A stretch of DNA of 64,000 bases, from positions 58,513 to 122,512 of the IMG/VR virus record IMGVR_UViG_3300045107_000413; one strand, given 5' to 3'. The position numbers and the translations under genes are program-made. Shown in pieces: positions 7,373 through 14,769 of the stretch (position 1 is the stretch's first letter; every line of letters begins with the position of its first letter). Under the pieces are notes generated by a model. The model did no database searches. It had not been told where the DNA came from and saw only the letters and a program-made list of their open reading frames with translations. This stretch comes from a virus.

Positions 7373-8629
7373 TTAACTGTAGACGCGCCTGACCTTGCCC
7401 ATGAAGAGCGGGGCATTGATTTCCAGACCCCAGAGGCCGAAGATGATATAGCGTGAACTGAGCTGGTTATCCACGCCGGAGGGGATTTCCAGCACGGTAA
7501 AGCCGTCCTTATAGAGCCAGCGCAGCATCGTGTGACGGGTATCGATGACGTAGAGATCTTCTACCGTCGCACCCGTCGTCGGGCTGGTGTAGGTTCCCAT
7601 CGTGGAGCCGGGGCAGGGCAAGATGTCCAGCAGGCCATCGGCGGCAAGGATTTGATTGGCGCGCACGCCGGGGATAATCTCATTCTGGTTATCGTTGTAG
7701 CGGCGGTTATCCTGATTCTCCTGATCCAACGCCTCTTTGGCGCGCATGGTGGACAGCACCAGATTCGGATGCCCGCCGTTATCCGCAGAGCGCGCACTGA
7801 TGCTCTGAATGGACCTGGTGAGGTTCAGTGTTCCCTGGTCAAGCTGAATGGCATTGTCACTACTATAGTTTGTGCTGGCAACTGCACCCAGAATCATGCG
7901 CATGCCGTCAAAGCCGTTGGCATTGTAGTTGCCTGCCTCGCTGGTCAGGGTACCGGAAGAATAGGAGCCATTGCCCTGAAACAGGTAGTATTGCACATCA
8001 CGGGACAGGACAATGAGGCCATTATTTATTTCAGTTGCCAGCGGGTTATAGGGTGCGCCGCCTGCCGCAACTGCCGCCTGCTCCTTGAAGGACACGCCAC
8101 GCCCGGTGGCCAGCACCGCAATGGAGGTGGTCTGCCGCGCAAGGGTGGTCTGGTTGTAGCCCACGTTGCCAAGTTCAGAAATGGCTGTGCTGCCGAGGCT
8201 GTTTCCATCAGGTGCAGACATAATATTATAGGCATGCACGAGTCCATTTGACTGCCCATGTGGGATGACATCATATGCTGGAAACTGCGTCACGAACTGC
8301 GCGATGAGCGGGGCTTCCAGGTCTTGTCGAATCATCACCGAGCCGCCGGAGGTCCCGCCGCCGGTTGAGTCAAGGATGGACTTCGTATGCACGTTATTGC
8401 GCAGGGCGTCCTCCATCCCTTCATAGGAGAGCATTTCACCCAGGACACGTTTGGTCAACTCACGCTGTTCCTCACGCTGCTCTCTGGTCTGCGGAGTATG
8501 GGCAGCATGAACAAAGTAGTCATTGACCTGCTTTGGGGTGAACTCTTTCAAGAGAGTTCGGACTTGCTTATCCCGCTTCTGAATATACTGTGGGTCTCGC
8601 GGGTGCAAGGTTGTGGTAATAGGTTCCAC
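7373..8629 (-). CDS. HK97-fold major capsid protein
   Basis: 418 residues, with a GTG start at 8629 preceded by AGGA. Residues 1-75 are charged and helical (a delta-domain-like scaffold region), followed by a Gly/Ser-rich joint (GGGTSGGSVM) and a mainly beta/alpha core. The core has LEAPLIAQFVTQFP (N-arm), a P-domain-like segment and a C-terminal strand pattern (YVIDTRHTMLRWLYKDG, INAPLFMGKVRRVYS) typical of HK97-type shells. It lies upstream of the connectors. The protease is encoded 18 kb away on the same strand, which is unusual. Confidence 0.78.
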   Translation of the reverse strand: MEPITTTLHPRDPQYIQKRDKQVRTLLKEFTPKQVNDYFVHAAHTPQTREQREEQRELTKRVLGEMLSYEGMEDALRNNVHTKSILDSTGGGTSGGSVMIRQDLEAPLIAQFVTQFPAYDVIPHGQSNGLVHAYNIMSAPDGNSLGSTAISELGNVGYNQTTLARQTTSIAVLATGRGVSFKEQAAVAAGGAPYNPLATEINNGLIVLSRDVQYYLFQGNGSYSSGTLTSEAGNYNANGFDGMRMILGAVASTNYSSDNAIQLDQGTLNLTRSIQSISARSADNGGHPNLVLSTMRAKEALDQENQDNRRYNDNQNEIIPGVRANQILAADGLLDILPCPGSTMGTYTSPTTGATVEDLYVIDTRHTMLRWLYKDGFTVLEIPSGVDNQLSSRYIIFGLWGLEINAPLFMGKVRRVYS

Positions 8630-8813
8630 CTGGCATCATCCTGACATCACTTCTAACCCATCCACTGATGCCGTGGCTTGCTATCTTGACGCCTTAGCTG
8701 AGAGGCAGCCGAAGGCGGGAATTGCGCATGCTGCACATTCTTCGGGGTATGCTCTGCCTGACACATCTATCAGGCATCACGGGTCAGTCATTGCTGTTTG
8801 CCCGTCTAGCAAA

Positions 8814-8842
8814 AGAATAGCACAACAGGAGAGATTCTGCAA
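8814..8842 (-). promoter_or_regulatory. putative promoter of the capsid-connector operon
   Basis: On the minus strand: TTGCAG (8842-8837), a 17-base spacer and TATTCT (8819-8814) inside the extended -10 sequence TGTGCTATTCT. It lies about 185 bases upstream of the capsid start. The rest of the 8630-8882 interval has no gene that I can support; it separates divergent operons. Confidence 0.5.
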
Positions 8843-8882
8843 GGAGTATGCTAGAATAGAGGCAAAGAGAAGGAGGAAGACT

Positions 8883-9107
8883 ATGACCGACAAATACCCC
8901 GTGACGGAATGTTCCGTCTCTCCATCTGTCCTGTTTCGCTGTCGCTTCTGTCAAGGTTGGATTGAGTCACGGCAAAGCGGCCCCTATCACGTCTCAACGA
9001 CGGACGCTTGTTCATGCTGCGGGGCGGGCTATCAGATAGACTGGCAAGAGGGACGTGACCAACCGGTGATCGTCATGTGGGAGCGGGAGGCAGAGGAGAC
9101 AGTATGA
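8883..9107 (+). CDS. small zinc-ribbon protein
   Basis: 74 residues. The ATG at 8883 follows GGAGGAAG. Two Cys pairs (CRFC near residue 20 and CSCC near residue 44) suggest a zinc ribbon. It is the first gene of the plus-strand operon of tiny genes, and its stop overlaps the next start (ATGA). Confidence 0.65.
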   Translation: MTDKYPVTECSVSPSVLFRCRFCQGWIESRQSGPYHVSTTDACSCCGAGYQIDWQEGRDQPVIVMWEREAEETV

Positions 9108-9319
9108 TACTCTTTTTGCCTCATCCATCCTATACAATCATCACGGTTTGTCGGGGAACTGCCTGTACCGTCTATGAGATTGCGCCAGCATATCCCCTCT
9201 GGTACGTCATTGCCGTCTATGTGCTGGCAGTCTGCGTGATTGTCCTGCTTATTGCTGTGCTGTGGGACATTGGCAGAACGCTCTGGAAAGAACACAAGCA
9301 ACAGAAAGAAAGTGAGTGA
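9104..9319 (+). CDS. small membrane protein
   Basis: 71 residues. A single hydrophobic span (about residues 29-54, PLWYVIAVYVLAVCVIVLLI) is followed by a charged C-terminus (WKEHKQQKESE). The N-terminal 28 residues contain a weakly hydrophobic TIITVCR segment. The start ATG overlaps the upstream stop by four bases. Confidence 0.6.
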   Translation: MILFLPHPSYTIITVCRGTACTVYEIAPAYPLWYVIAVYVLAVCVIVLLIAVLWDIGRTLWKEHKQQKESE

Positions 9320-9325
9320 GACACC

Positions 9326-9823
9326 ATGAGAGAAGCAGATGCATGGGAACAAATACAAACCATAGAACAAGGTATGAAACTCATCCATGAGATGAACTGG
9401 AAAGACATGACTACGCAGCAGAAAAATCGGTTCATTGCAGAAGCACTCTTCGGGCATGAGATATATGCTGCCTTTGCGCCGGGAAGTGAAACGGAACTGG
9501 ACTACGGGATGTTTGTTTCTGATGCTCGTGGAGTGAGGCGTATTGAGGCTATCCCGCCCTATAGCACCAGCATGGATGCAGCATGGCAGGTGTTACAGGC
9601 ACTCAAAGAGCAAGAAAAGCGCCTGCCTGAGCGGGAAAAACATCATCTTTCCAGTGCCTTTATGCAAGCCCTTGACACGCACTGGCATGACGACTGGGGT
9701 TTGCCCGTCCTCGGTTTCTGGAACCTTGTTCATCTCACCCCTGAACGTATTTGCTATGCCGCCTGCCGCGCTATCGGGGTACTGGACGCGGAGGGCAACG
9801 TGCAAGAGAAGGAGACGGTATGA
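9326..9823 (+). CDS. phage ABA-sandwich-type protein
   Basis: 165 residues. The pattern RFIAEALFGHEI, YSTSMDAAWQVLQALKE, an acidic helix and a terminal LTPERICYAACRAIGV matches the small 'phage ABA sandwich' family (alpha-beta-alpha), which is widespread in phages and of unknown function. A RBS-like GAG precedes the ATG. It is co-directional with neighbours and overlaps the next start. Confidence 0.65.
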   Translation: MREADAWEQIQTIEQGMKLIHEMNWKDMTTQQKNRFIAEALFGHEIYAAFAPGSETELDYGMFVSDARGVRRIEAIPPYSTSMDAAWQVLQALKEQEKRLPEREKHHLSSAFMQALDTHWHDDWGLPVLGFWNLVHLTPERICYAACRAIGVLDAEGNVQEKETV

Positions 9824-10038
9824 ACTACCCACAGACCACCGCAGACTTTGAAGCCATCTACTACCCCGACGGGCAATGTGCCGCTGTCTGGCAATGCAGT
9901 AACAGGGGCGTGGTGCTGGCCTATGACCCGTTCTCACCGGAAGTTGCCATGTGGTTCTGTGAGCAGTGCTGGCAAGAGTACGAGCAAGATGGGTTCGACT
10001 GGCTGACGATTGTTGAGGACAGGAGAGGACAGGGATGA
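9820..10038 (+). CDS. small protein with Cys-x-x-Cys motif
   Basis: 72 residues from an ATG that overlaps the upstream stop. It has a beta-rich first half (AAVWQCSNRGVVLAYDP) and a CEQCW motif, possibly a half zinc ribbon with the earlier Cys. The acidic C-terminus overlaps the next gene. No family is recognised. Confidence 0.58.
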   Translation: MNYPQTTADFEAIYYPDGQCAAVWQCSNRGVVLAYDPFSPEVAMWFCEQCWQEYEQDGFDWLTIVEDRRGQG

Positions 10039-10430
10039 TAGTCGCCTTTATTGTTGTGTTTATCATTATTATCCTCACCTGTCTCTGCATGGCACTTGCT
10101 ACCCCGCCTGATGTCAAGCGGTTTATTCCGCCAGCCAGTCACACCCCACAGGTCACGCCTACCCCTGATGCCTTCCCGTTGCACTATCAGAGTCCCTATC
10201 TCCCGCCACAACACCCGCCACAGGTCATTGCTTTGCCCATCTCCCCCTACACCGGACAGGAATATGACCCGGCATGGTTCAGCGAGATGGGCGGCGGGCA
10301 ATCCAACCGCGCCACGCTTGCCCTGATGAAGCACATAGAGCGGGAGATTGACGGGCGCAAGGGCGGCGTACCGAAGGATGAGCCGGAATACGAACAGGTA
10401 CAGGCCCCATATCCAGAAAGTGAGCAGTAG
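10035..10430 (+). CDS. membrane-anchored Pro-rich protein
   Basis: 131 residues. The N-terminus is one hydrophobic span (IVAFIVVFIIIILTCLCMAL), followed by about 55 residues rich in Pro (PPDVKRFIPP, PPQHPPQ) and an acidic hydrophilic tail. This is a bitopic protein with an extended linker. The topology is visible; the function is unknown. Confidence 0.6.
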   Translation: MIVAFIVVFIIIILTCLCMALATPPDVKRFIPPASHTPQVTPTPDAFPLHYQSPYLPPQHPPQVIALPISPYTGQEYDPAWFSEMGGGQSNRATLALMKHIEREIDGRKGGVPKDEPEYEQVQAPYPESEQ

Positions 10431-10886
10431 ATGAGTCTCTTCCCACAGGATGACATCCGCAGGGCTTTGCGTATGACAGGTATCGCTCATACAGAAGAGG
10501 ATGTACTGGCGATACTGGCAACGGGCGGAGCGTTTGCAGGCAATATATGCCATCTTATTGCGAATAACCCGCTTGCCATGAGCGAGCAGACGCGCCATGA
10601 TGCAAAGGAAGTGCTGCAACAGATGCTTGAGGAAGCGCGCACACAGGAGAAGCGCAGGGAGCGACAAAGCCGTGCTGACTTCCTCAAGCACATTGACCCG
10701 GCATCAGGTGGGAAATGCAACTGGAAGGGGTGTGATGCGCTGGCAAAGACACGGGCAACCATCCGCCGTCCTGATGCGCCTGACATGGAGGTGCGCTTTT
10801 GCCGGACGCACTGGCTGGAAGTGACGGACTTCTTCTTTGCATTGGAACGGGAAGAGGCAGATAGACAGGCGTTAGCAGGAGAGTGA
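10431..10886 (+). CDS. helical protein with C-terminal zinc motif
   Basis: 151 residues. Residues 1-80 form helices with many Arg/Glu. Residues 88-130 hold CNWKGC and CRTH elements, which together could bind one zinc. It starts one base after the previous stop and ends four bases before the next gene. No family is recognised. Confidence 0.6.
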   Translation: MSLFPQDDIRRALRMTGIAHTEEDVLAILATGGAFAGNICHLIANNPLAMSEQTRHDAKEVLQQMLEEARTQEKRRERQSRADFLKHIDPASGGKCNWKGCDALAKTRATIRRPDAPDMEVRFCRTHWLEVTDFFFALEREEADRQALAGE

Positions 10887-10889
10887 GCA

Positions 10890-11183
10890 ATGGGTGAACG
10901 CAACTGGTACCGTCGCTATCATGATGCCCGTGCCTATGCTGATGAGCAGGCAGAGGCATATGAGCGCGGGGAAACTATCCAGAACTGGCGACAGGTATCC
11001 GAACAGGGAACAGATCAGCGTCGTGAACTGCTGACGGGCGCAGCGTGGGTAGCATGGGCCTATCAAATCGCAGCAGAGAACGCCACTTCGCTGGTGCATG
11101 CACGAGGAAAGCAGTGGCAGTACCTTGTTGATGAGTGTGGGCGACTGACACAAGCCTATCAGGAGAAAGCCTCTCATGAATGA
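10890..11183 (+). CDS. uncharacterised helical protein
   Basis: 97 residues, mostly alpha-helical, with an N-terminal NWYRRYHDARAYADEQAEA stretch and conserved-looking aromatic residues. It overlaps the next gene by eight bases. No function can be inferred. Confidence 0.55.
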   Translation: MGERNWYRRYHDARAYADEQAEAYERGETIQNWRQVSEQGTDQRRELLTGAAWVAWAYQIAAENATSLVHARGKQWQYLVDECGRLTQAYQEKASHE

Positions 11184-11394
11184 TGTGCAATGCGCCTGTC
11201 CCGCCGCCGATGCACGGCTCTGTATTGCTATCCGCTATAACTGTGATCTTGAGGATGTAGAACGGGATGAGGAGTACCCGTGCTGTTGCCATAGCAGAGA
11301 AGAGGATGACGATACGGAAGAATGGCAACAGTTCGTAAGAGAAATCGGCACGGCTATTCACCAGTTGCGGGTAGATATGGGCTGGACGGTGTAG
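11176..11394 (+). CDS. small Cys-rich acidic protein
   Basis: 72 residues. Cysteines at CAC, LC, NC and PCCC in the N-terminal 40 residues suggest metal binding. An acidic run (EEDDDTEE) and a C-terminal helix follow. It overlaps the upstream gene. Confidence 0.52.
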   Translation: MNDVQCACPAADARLCIAIRYNCDLEDVERDEEYPCCCHSREEDDDTEEWQQFVREIGTAIHQLRVDMGWTV

Positions 11395-11407
11395 CGAAGG
11401 ATAGGCA

Positions 11408-11644
11408 ATGGATGAGGAACAGGAAGCCCGACAACTGGCAATGCAGACCATGATGACGCAGAGAGAGGCGCGGGCATTCCTCTCTCTGGTGGCTGACTGG
11501 CAGCGCAATCACCCCGTCAGTGAGGCGGCAATGGCAGAGATCAAACAGACAGCGATAGAAAGCGCCTATTGCAGCAATGACAGCCCGCTTGCGGTACTTC
11601 AGGCGCTCTATCAGGCATACAAATGGAGTTCAAAGCGGGGATGA
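11408..11644 (+). CDS. uncharacterised small helical protein
   Basis: 78 residues, all-helical in appearance (EAMAEIKQTAIESAY, LAVLQALYQAYKW). It has RBS-like AGGATAGG upstream and its stop overlaps the next start codon. Confidence 0.52.
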   Translation: MDEEQEARQLAMQTMMTQREARAFLSLVADWQRNHPVSEAAMAEIKQTAIESAYCSNDSPLAVLQALYQAYKWSSKRG

Positions 11645-11742
11645 GGCGGTTAGAACGGGAAGCAGGTCAGAGCCTTGAGGGGCTGAGAAGCATTGATTTT
11701 CAGGCGTGGCTTGATATGACAAAGGAGAGCAATAATGCCTGA
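11641..11742 (+). CDS. 33-residue coupled mini-gene
   Basis: The ATG at 11641 overlaps the previous stop (ATGA) and the frame ends eight bases inside the next gene. The peptide is charged, with an LxGLRSIDFQAWLDM core. Coupling on both sides and the absence of any gap support translation. The function is unknown. Confidence 0.4.
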   Translation: MRRLEREAGQSLEGLRSIDFQAWLDMTKESNNA

Positions 11743-12130
11743 TAAACTTGACACCGTGCAAGAACTCGCAAAAATTCGCCATGACCTACTCGTCTGGGCG
11801 GGTTATCATCGTGGCACAGGCATCAGCGAAGAAGCCATGCCGCGCTTTCATGAGATTATTGACCATCTCTCTCTGCTCATCCCTGAGACCGTCATCGTAC
11901 AAGGTGGCACGTGTTGGGCCTGTGGCATGTGGGGGCAAGATATGACATGGTGGCATGTGGGACTGTATGGAGATGACGGCAAGATGCATCTCAACAAGCG
12001 CATGAGTTATCTCATCCATAAGGGCAAGGAGTGTACGCGACTGGCAGAGGAGAAAGCGACGGCTGAGTACAGAGAGCAGGAGAAACAGCGTAGCAATGAA
12101 CAGGATATGGGATATGACCAACGCCCCTGA
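11735..12130 (+). CDS. protein with CWACGMWG motif
   Basis: 131 residues. The ATG at 11735 follows GGAGAG. An N-terminal helical half precedes a CWACGMWG element and a WWHVGLYGDDGKMHLNKR segment, which resembles a small metal- or nucleotide-binding motif. A charged helical C-terminus overlaps the next gene. No family is recognised. Confidence 0.55.
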   Translation: MPDKLDTVQELAKIRHDLLVWAGYHRGTGISEEAMPRFHEIIDHLSLLIPETVIVQGGTCWACGMWGQDMTWWHVGLYGDDGKMHLNKRMSYLIHKGKECTRLAEEKATAEYREQEKQRSNEQDMGYDQRP

Positions 12131-12380
12131 GTCTGAACAGAGAAAGGCCCTCTTCTTGCTCTCAGGAGATGAGCAATGGTTACAAATCAGCACGCCGTTA
12201 GAAGAGGCTATCCTGAAAGCGGCACAGGAAGGGTCTGATGACCTTGATGCGCTGCTACAGGAAGCATGTGAGCAGTTGGATGAGGACGTAGCAAATGGCC
12301 TGCTGGATAAGGTAGAGCAGATTATGCGGGAGAAAGTATATGATGCACGGAAATGGAGGATAGATGAACATGGACAATAA
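12114..12380 (+). CDS. small helical acidic protein
   Basis: 88 residues if the ATG at 12114 is used; an earlier ATG at 12096 adds six residues but lies deeper in the upstream gene. Rich in Asp, Glu and Leu and predicted to be wholly helical. No family is recognised. Confidence 0.5.
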   Translation: MTNAPESEQRKALFLLSGDEQWLQISTPLEEAILKAAQEGSDDLDALLQEACEQLDEDVANGLLDKVEQIMREKVYDARKWRIDEHGQ

Positions 12381-12708
12381 CTTCCTTTCAGCAGACCAGT
12401 TCTGGCATCTCTACCAGCAACAGGACAGACGCCGCTTGCTCTATGGAGAATGGTTGATAGAGACAGAAGAGGAAGCGCAGTTACGGGAACTGGCAGCATA
12501 CTACCATACCATCTGTGACGCCTATGACCGCCGTGTGTGCAGTGGTATCTTACTCCGAACAGGTGAAGCCATGCCCATGACAAGAGAAGAAGTACAGTTG
12601 GTGAACCGTCATGCCTTTGCCGTGCGAACACAGGTCATGCGGATGGCGGCAGAATATGGTTTTACAGAGCGGCAGGTGCATGAGGCAATCAAGCGATATG
12701 CGAGGTGA
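12364..12708 (+). CDS. uncharacterised small protein
   Basis: 114 residues from an ATG 16 bases inside the preceding gene, with GGAGG-like sequence upstream. Mostly helical; a YHTICDAYDRRVC segment and a C-terminal TERQVHEAIKRYAR helix are visible. No function can be inferred. Confidence 0.55.
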   Translation: MNMDNNFLSADQFWHLYQQQDRRRLLYGEWLIETEEEAQLRELAAYYHTICDAYDRRVCSGILLRTGEAMPMTREEVQLVNRHAFAVRTQVMRMAAEYGFTERQVHEAIKRYAR

Positions 12709-12711
12709 GAG

Positions 12712-12963
12712 ATGAAACTGATTGAGGCCCTTGTGGTGGCACAGCAGGAATACGGCATCTATGGGGACTGGAAAGCCATCCACGCCTACAACTACACGCT
12801 CGGACGCGCCCCTGGTGGCATGTATCTGGCCTTTGCAGGCGCGGCCCTCGTCTCGCAAAGTGAGCGACTGGAAACAGTGCTTGCCGCACTTGGGGAAGAG
12901 TACCCGCAGGTGCTAGGAGACGAACGTTGGAAAGTGTCACGGTGGGAGGAGCAAAAACCATGA
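12712..12963 (+). CDS. uncharacterised small protein
   Basis: 83 residues. The ATG follows GAGGTGAGAG closely. It has a Y-G-x-Y-G-D-W-K-A motif and a hydrophobic central helix (YLAFAGAALVS). The stop overlaps the start of the YopX-like gene. Confidence 0.52.
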   Translation: MKLIEALVVAQQEYGIYGDWKAIHAYNYTLGRAPGGMYLAFAGAALVSQSERLETVLAALGEEYPQVLGDERWKVSRWEEQKP

Positions 12964-13343
12964 AGCCCCTCAAATTCCGTGCATGGACGGGCAAGCAGAT
13001 GCTGTATCAGGACAAGCAATATCTTGCCTCCTTTATTCGGCACGTGGTGCTACAAATCAACCTTGACAGTGAGCGTGGTTTTCAGCGGGCGCATGAGGCG
13101 TATTTGCCGGATGGGAAGAGTATTGATGACTACCTGCTGCAATGGACGGGCCCGCTGGACATAGCAGGCAAAGAAATATATGTGGGAGATATTGTCCAGT
13201 TCCAGACCTTTGATGGATGGGGCATTGTGCGCTTTTGCGCCCCTGCGTTTGTAGCATCAGACCACTCTTTGCGCGGCTATGAGGTAGAGGTAGTGGGGAA
13301 TATCTATGAGACACCGGAACTGCTGAAAGAGGTGAGGGCATGA
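12960..13343 (+). CDS. YopX-family protein
   Basis: 127 residues from the ATG at 12960 (overlap ATGA). Signature elements of YopX (Bacillus phage SPbeta type) are present: KFRAWTGKQML at the N-terminus, DIAGKEIYVGDIV in the middle and GNIYETPELL at the C-terminus. The family is common in phage early regions; its role is unknown. About normal length. Confidence 0.82.
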   Translation: MKPLKFRAWTGKQMLYQDKQYLASFIRHVVLQINLDSERGFQRAHEAYLPDGKSIDDYLLQWTGPLDIAGKEIYVGDIVQFQTFDGWGIVRFCAPAFVASDHSLRGYEVEVVGNIYETPELLKEVRA

Positions 13344-13666
13344 TAGAACTGCTCTTGATGGTAAGTCAGGGCAATGATGACTATCAGGTTGCCAGTGCGC
13401 TCATGCTTGCCGTTCCCAGAGTAGGGGAACATCTCAGTGTCAGCATGAGCAGTCCCTATTCAACGGCCAATCCCATCAACGGGGCGCACTTTCTTGTCAA
13501 GTCAGTGACCTATCACCTACTCAATACTACGCCCGTTCAGGGCTGGATGAACCCGTATCGGGGCATGGAGTCTACAATGGTAGAGGTGATAGTAGAGCCA
13601 TTGGATGAGCAAACAACCGCATACGTTCAGCGCGTCATCCAAGAACAGAGCGAGCAGGCACTATGA
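13340..13666 (+). CDS. uncharacterised protein, beta-rich
   Basis: 108 residues starting within the stop of the YopX-like gene. It has beta strands and a long loop (SSPYSTANPINGAHFLVKSV) and ends in a helix. It resembles small phage accessory proteins, with no recognised family. Confidence 0.52.
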   Translation: MIELLLMVSQGNDDYQVASALMLAVPRVGEHLSVSMSSPYSTANPINGAHFLVKSVTYHLLNTTPVQGWMNPYRGMESTMVEVIVEPLDEQTTAYVQRVIQEQSEQAL

Positions 13667-13908
13667 GTGAATTGCGAGACGGGGAATACCTCGATCATGG
13701 TACCATTACCGTCACCTACCACTGGCGGCATGATCGTTCTGTTGAGGATGAAACCAGCCAACTACTGCACCTGCATTTCACGCAGACGAACACCCGCTTC
13801 TTTGTACGCCATGCCACCGTGCAGGAGCCGATACGCGGCATCGGGAAATTTCTGGATGAGGCGATACTGGACTACCTGAAGCATAAACTCAGCCCGTTTG
13901 ATCGGTGA
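13663..13908 (+). CDS. uncharacterised small protein
   Basis: 81 residues, ATGA overlap with the upstream stop. It alternates short strands (HGTITVTYHW) and a C-terminal helix (GKFLDEAILDYLKHKL). No function can be inferred. Confidence 0.5.
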   Translation: MSELRDGEYLDHGTITVTYHWRHDRSVEDETSQLLHLHFTQTNTRFFVRHATVQEPIRGIGKFLDEAILDYLKHKLSPFDR

Positions 13909-13919
13909 GAGGCAAGAGA

Positions 13920-14121
13920 ATGGAGAGTGACCTGCACTGGCTTCCCATTGAGCCATCACCAGAAGAAATCGCGTGGGCAAAGCATGGAAGCCGTGCGGCA
14001 GGGCTATCTTCAGGCATTTGCCCTGCCGCCTGAACGGCTTGAGGAACTGCTGGCAGAGATGGACACGAACAGGGTGTATGGGCAGCATCAGTCTATCACA
14101 AAGCCACCTTCCCTCGATTAG
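13920..14121 (+). CDS. small gene split between two frames (possible +1 frameshift)
   Basis: The ATG at 13920 opens a frame with a convincing start (HWLPIEPSPEEIAWAK) that ends at 14033 after a poor sequence. The +1 frame from about 13984 continues with EAVRQGYLQAFALPPERLEELLAEM and ends at 14121. Read together across 13978-13984 they give one plausible 66-residue protein. Either a frameshift (programmed or a sequence error) or two overlapping mini-genes explains this. The last codons lie inside the terminator stem. Confidence 0.4.
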
Positions 14122-14135
14122 TGGGAAGGTGGCTT
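14101..14135 (+). terminator. hairpin terminator of the small-gene operon
   Basis: A perfect 13-bp stem (AAGCCACCTTCCC, 14101-14113, with 14123-14135) and a 9-base loop, followed by a T-rich stretch (TCTTTTCTGT). The stem overlaps the stop codon of the last gene. Confidence 0.75.
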
Positions 14136-14148
14136 ACTCGTCTTTTCT

Positions 14149-14769
14149 GTCTGTTCGTTCTGTTTGGCTCACTCTTCTTGTATGCCCTCTCAGCTTTGTT
14201 GGCTCGCTCTGTCTATATACCCGTTCAACACCGATGGCTCATTCACCCATGTTGCCTGCTCACACTCTTTTATTCACTCCGATTATTTGCCTGCTCAGCC
14301 TCAATGGTTCGCTCTTCTCGTATGCTCTTCATTCCGTGTGACTCGCTTACGTCTTTGCCCTGTTCTCATCTCTGGCTCGTTCACATCCCATTGCCGTCTC
14401 TTGCTCGTTGACTCATTCTGCTCCCATGCCCCTTCATTGCACATGACTCGCTTCTGGCTTGTGCCTGTTCACAACCTCTGGCTCACTCCCTTTTTCCTGC
14501 CTGTTCCTCTCTTGTGGTTCACTCTACTTTTGTGTCTGCTCACCTCAAATGGCTCACTCGCAGTCTATGCCTGCTCTGTTGATGTGGTTCACTCTGCTGA
14601 TATGTCCGCTCTTCGTTTGTGGCTCACTCAACCACCATGTCCTCTCAGTGTTGTTGGCTCATTCACCTGTTCTGCCTGCTCATTTCCTATGACTCACTCA
14701 CACTCCCTGCCTGCTCGATTCTTATGATTCGCTCTGACTCTCTGGTATCTCAACGCTTCTGATTCATTC
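14149..14769. repeat. 35-bp-period degenerate tandem array with two alternating motifs
   Basis: Eighteen copies of motif A (minus strand GAGTGAGCCA; plus strand TGGCTCACTC) begin at 14166, 14201, 14236, 14271, 14306, 14340, 14374, 14410, 14445, 14480, 14516, 14551, 14586, 14621, 14656, 14691, 14726 and 14761. Halfway between them lies motif B (minus strand GAGCAGGCA). Each motif is separated from the next by about eight unconserved bases. The spacing is 35 bp with only +/-1 exceptions, which is not a multiple of three, so it is not a protein repeat. No gene is supported here. Strong strand asymmetry: the minus strand is purine-rich. Confidence 0.85.

Noticed and set aside
14121-14727. Open plus-strand frames with repeated GSL and CSL-type peptides
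   Set aside because: They arise because the 35-bp repeat contains no stop codon in this direction. The period is not a multiple of three, so all frames show the same pseudo-repeat and there is no start site.
14149-14769. CRISPR array
   Set aside because: Repeats are only 9-10 bp and degenerate, spacers about 8 bp, and there are no cas genes in the window.
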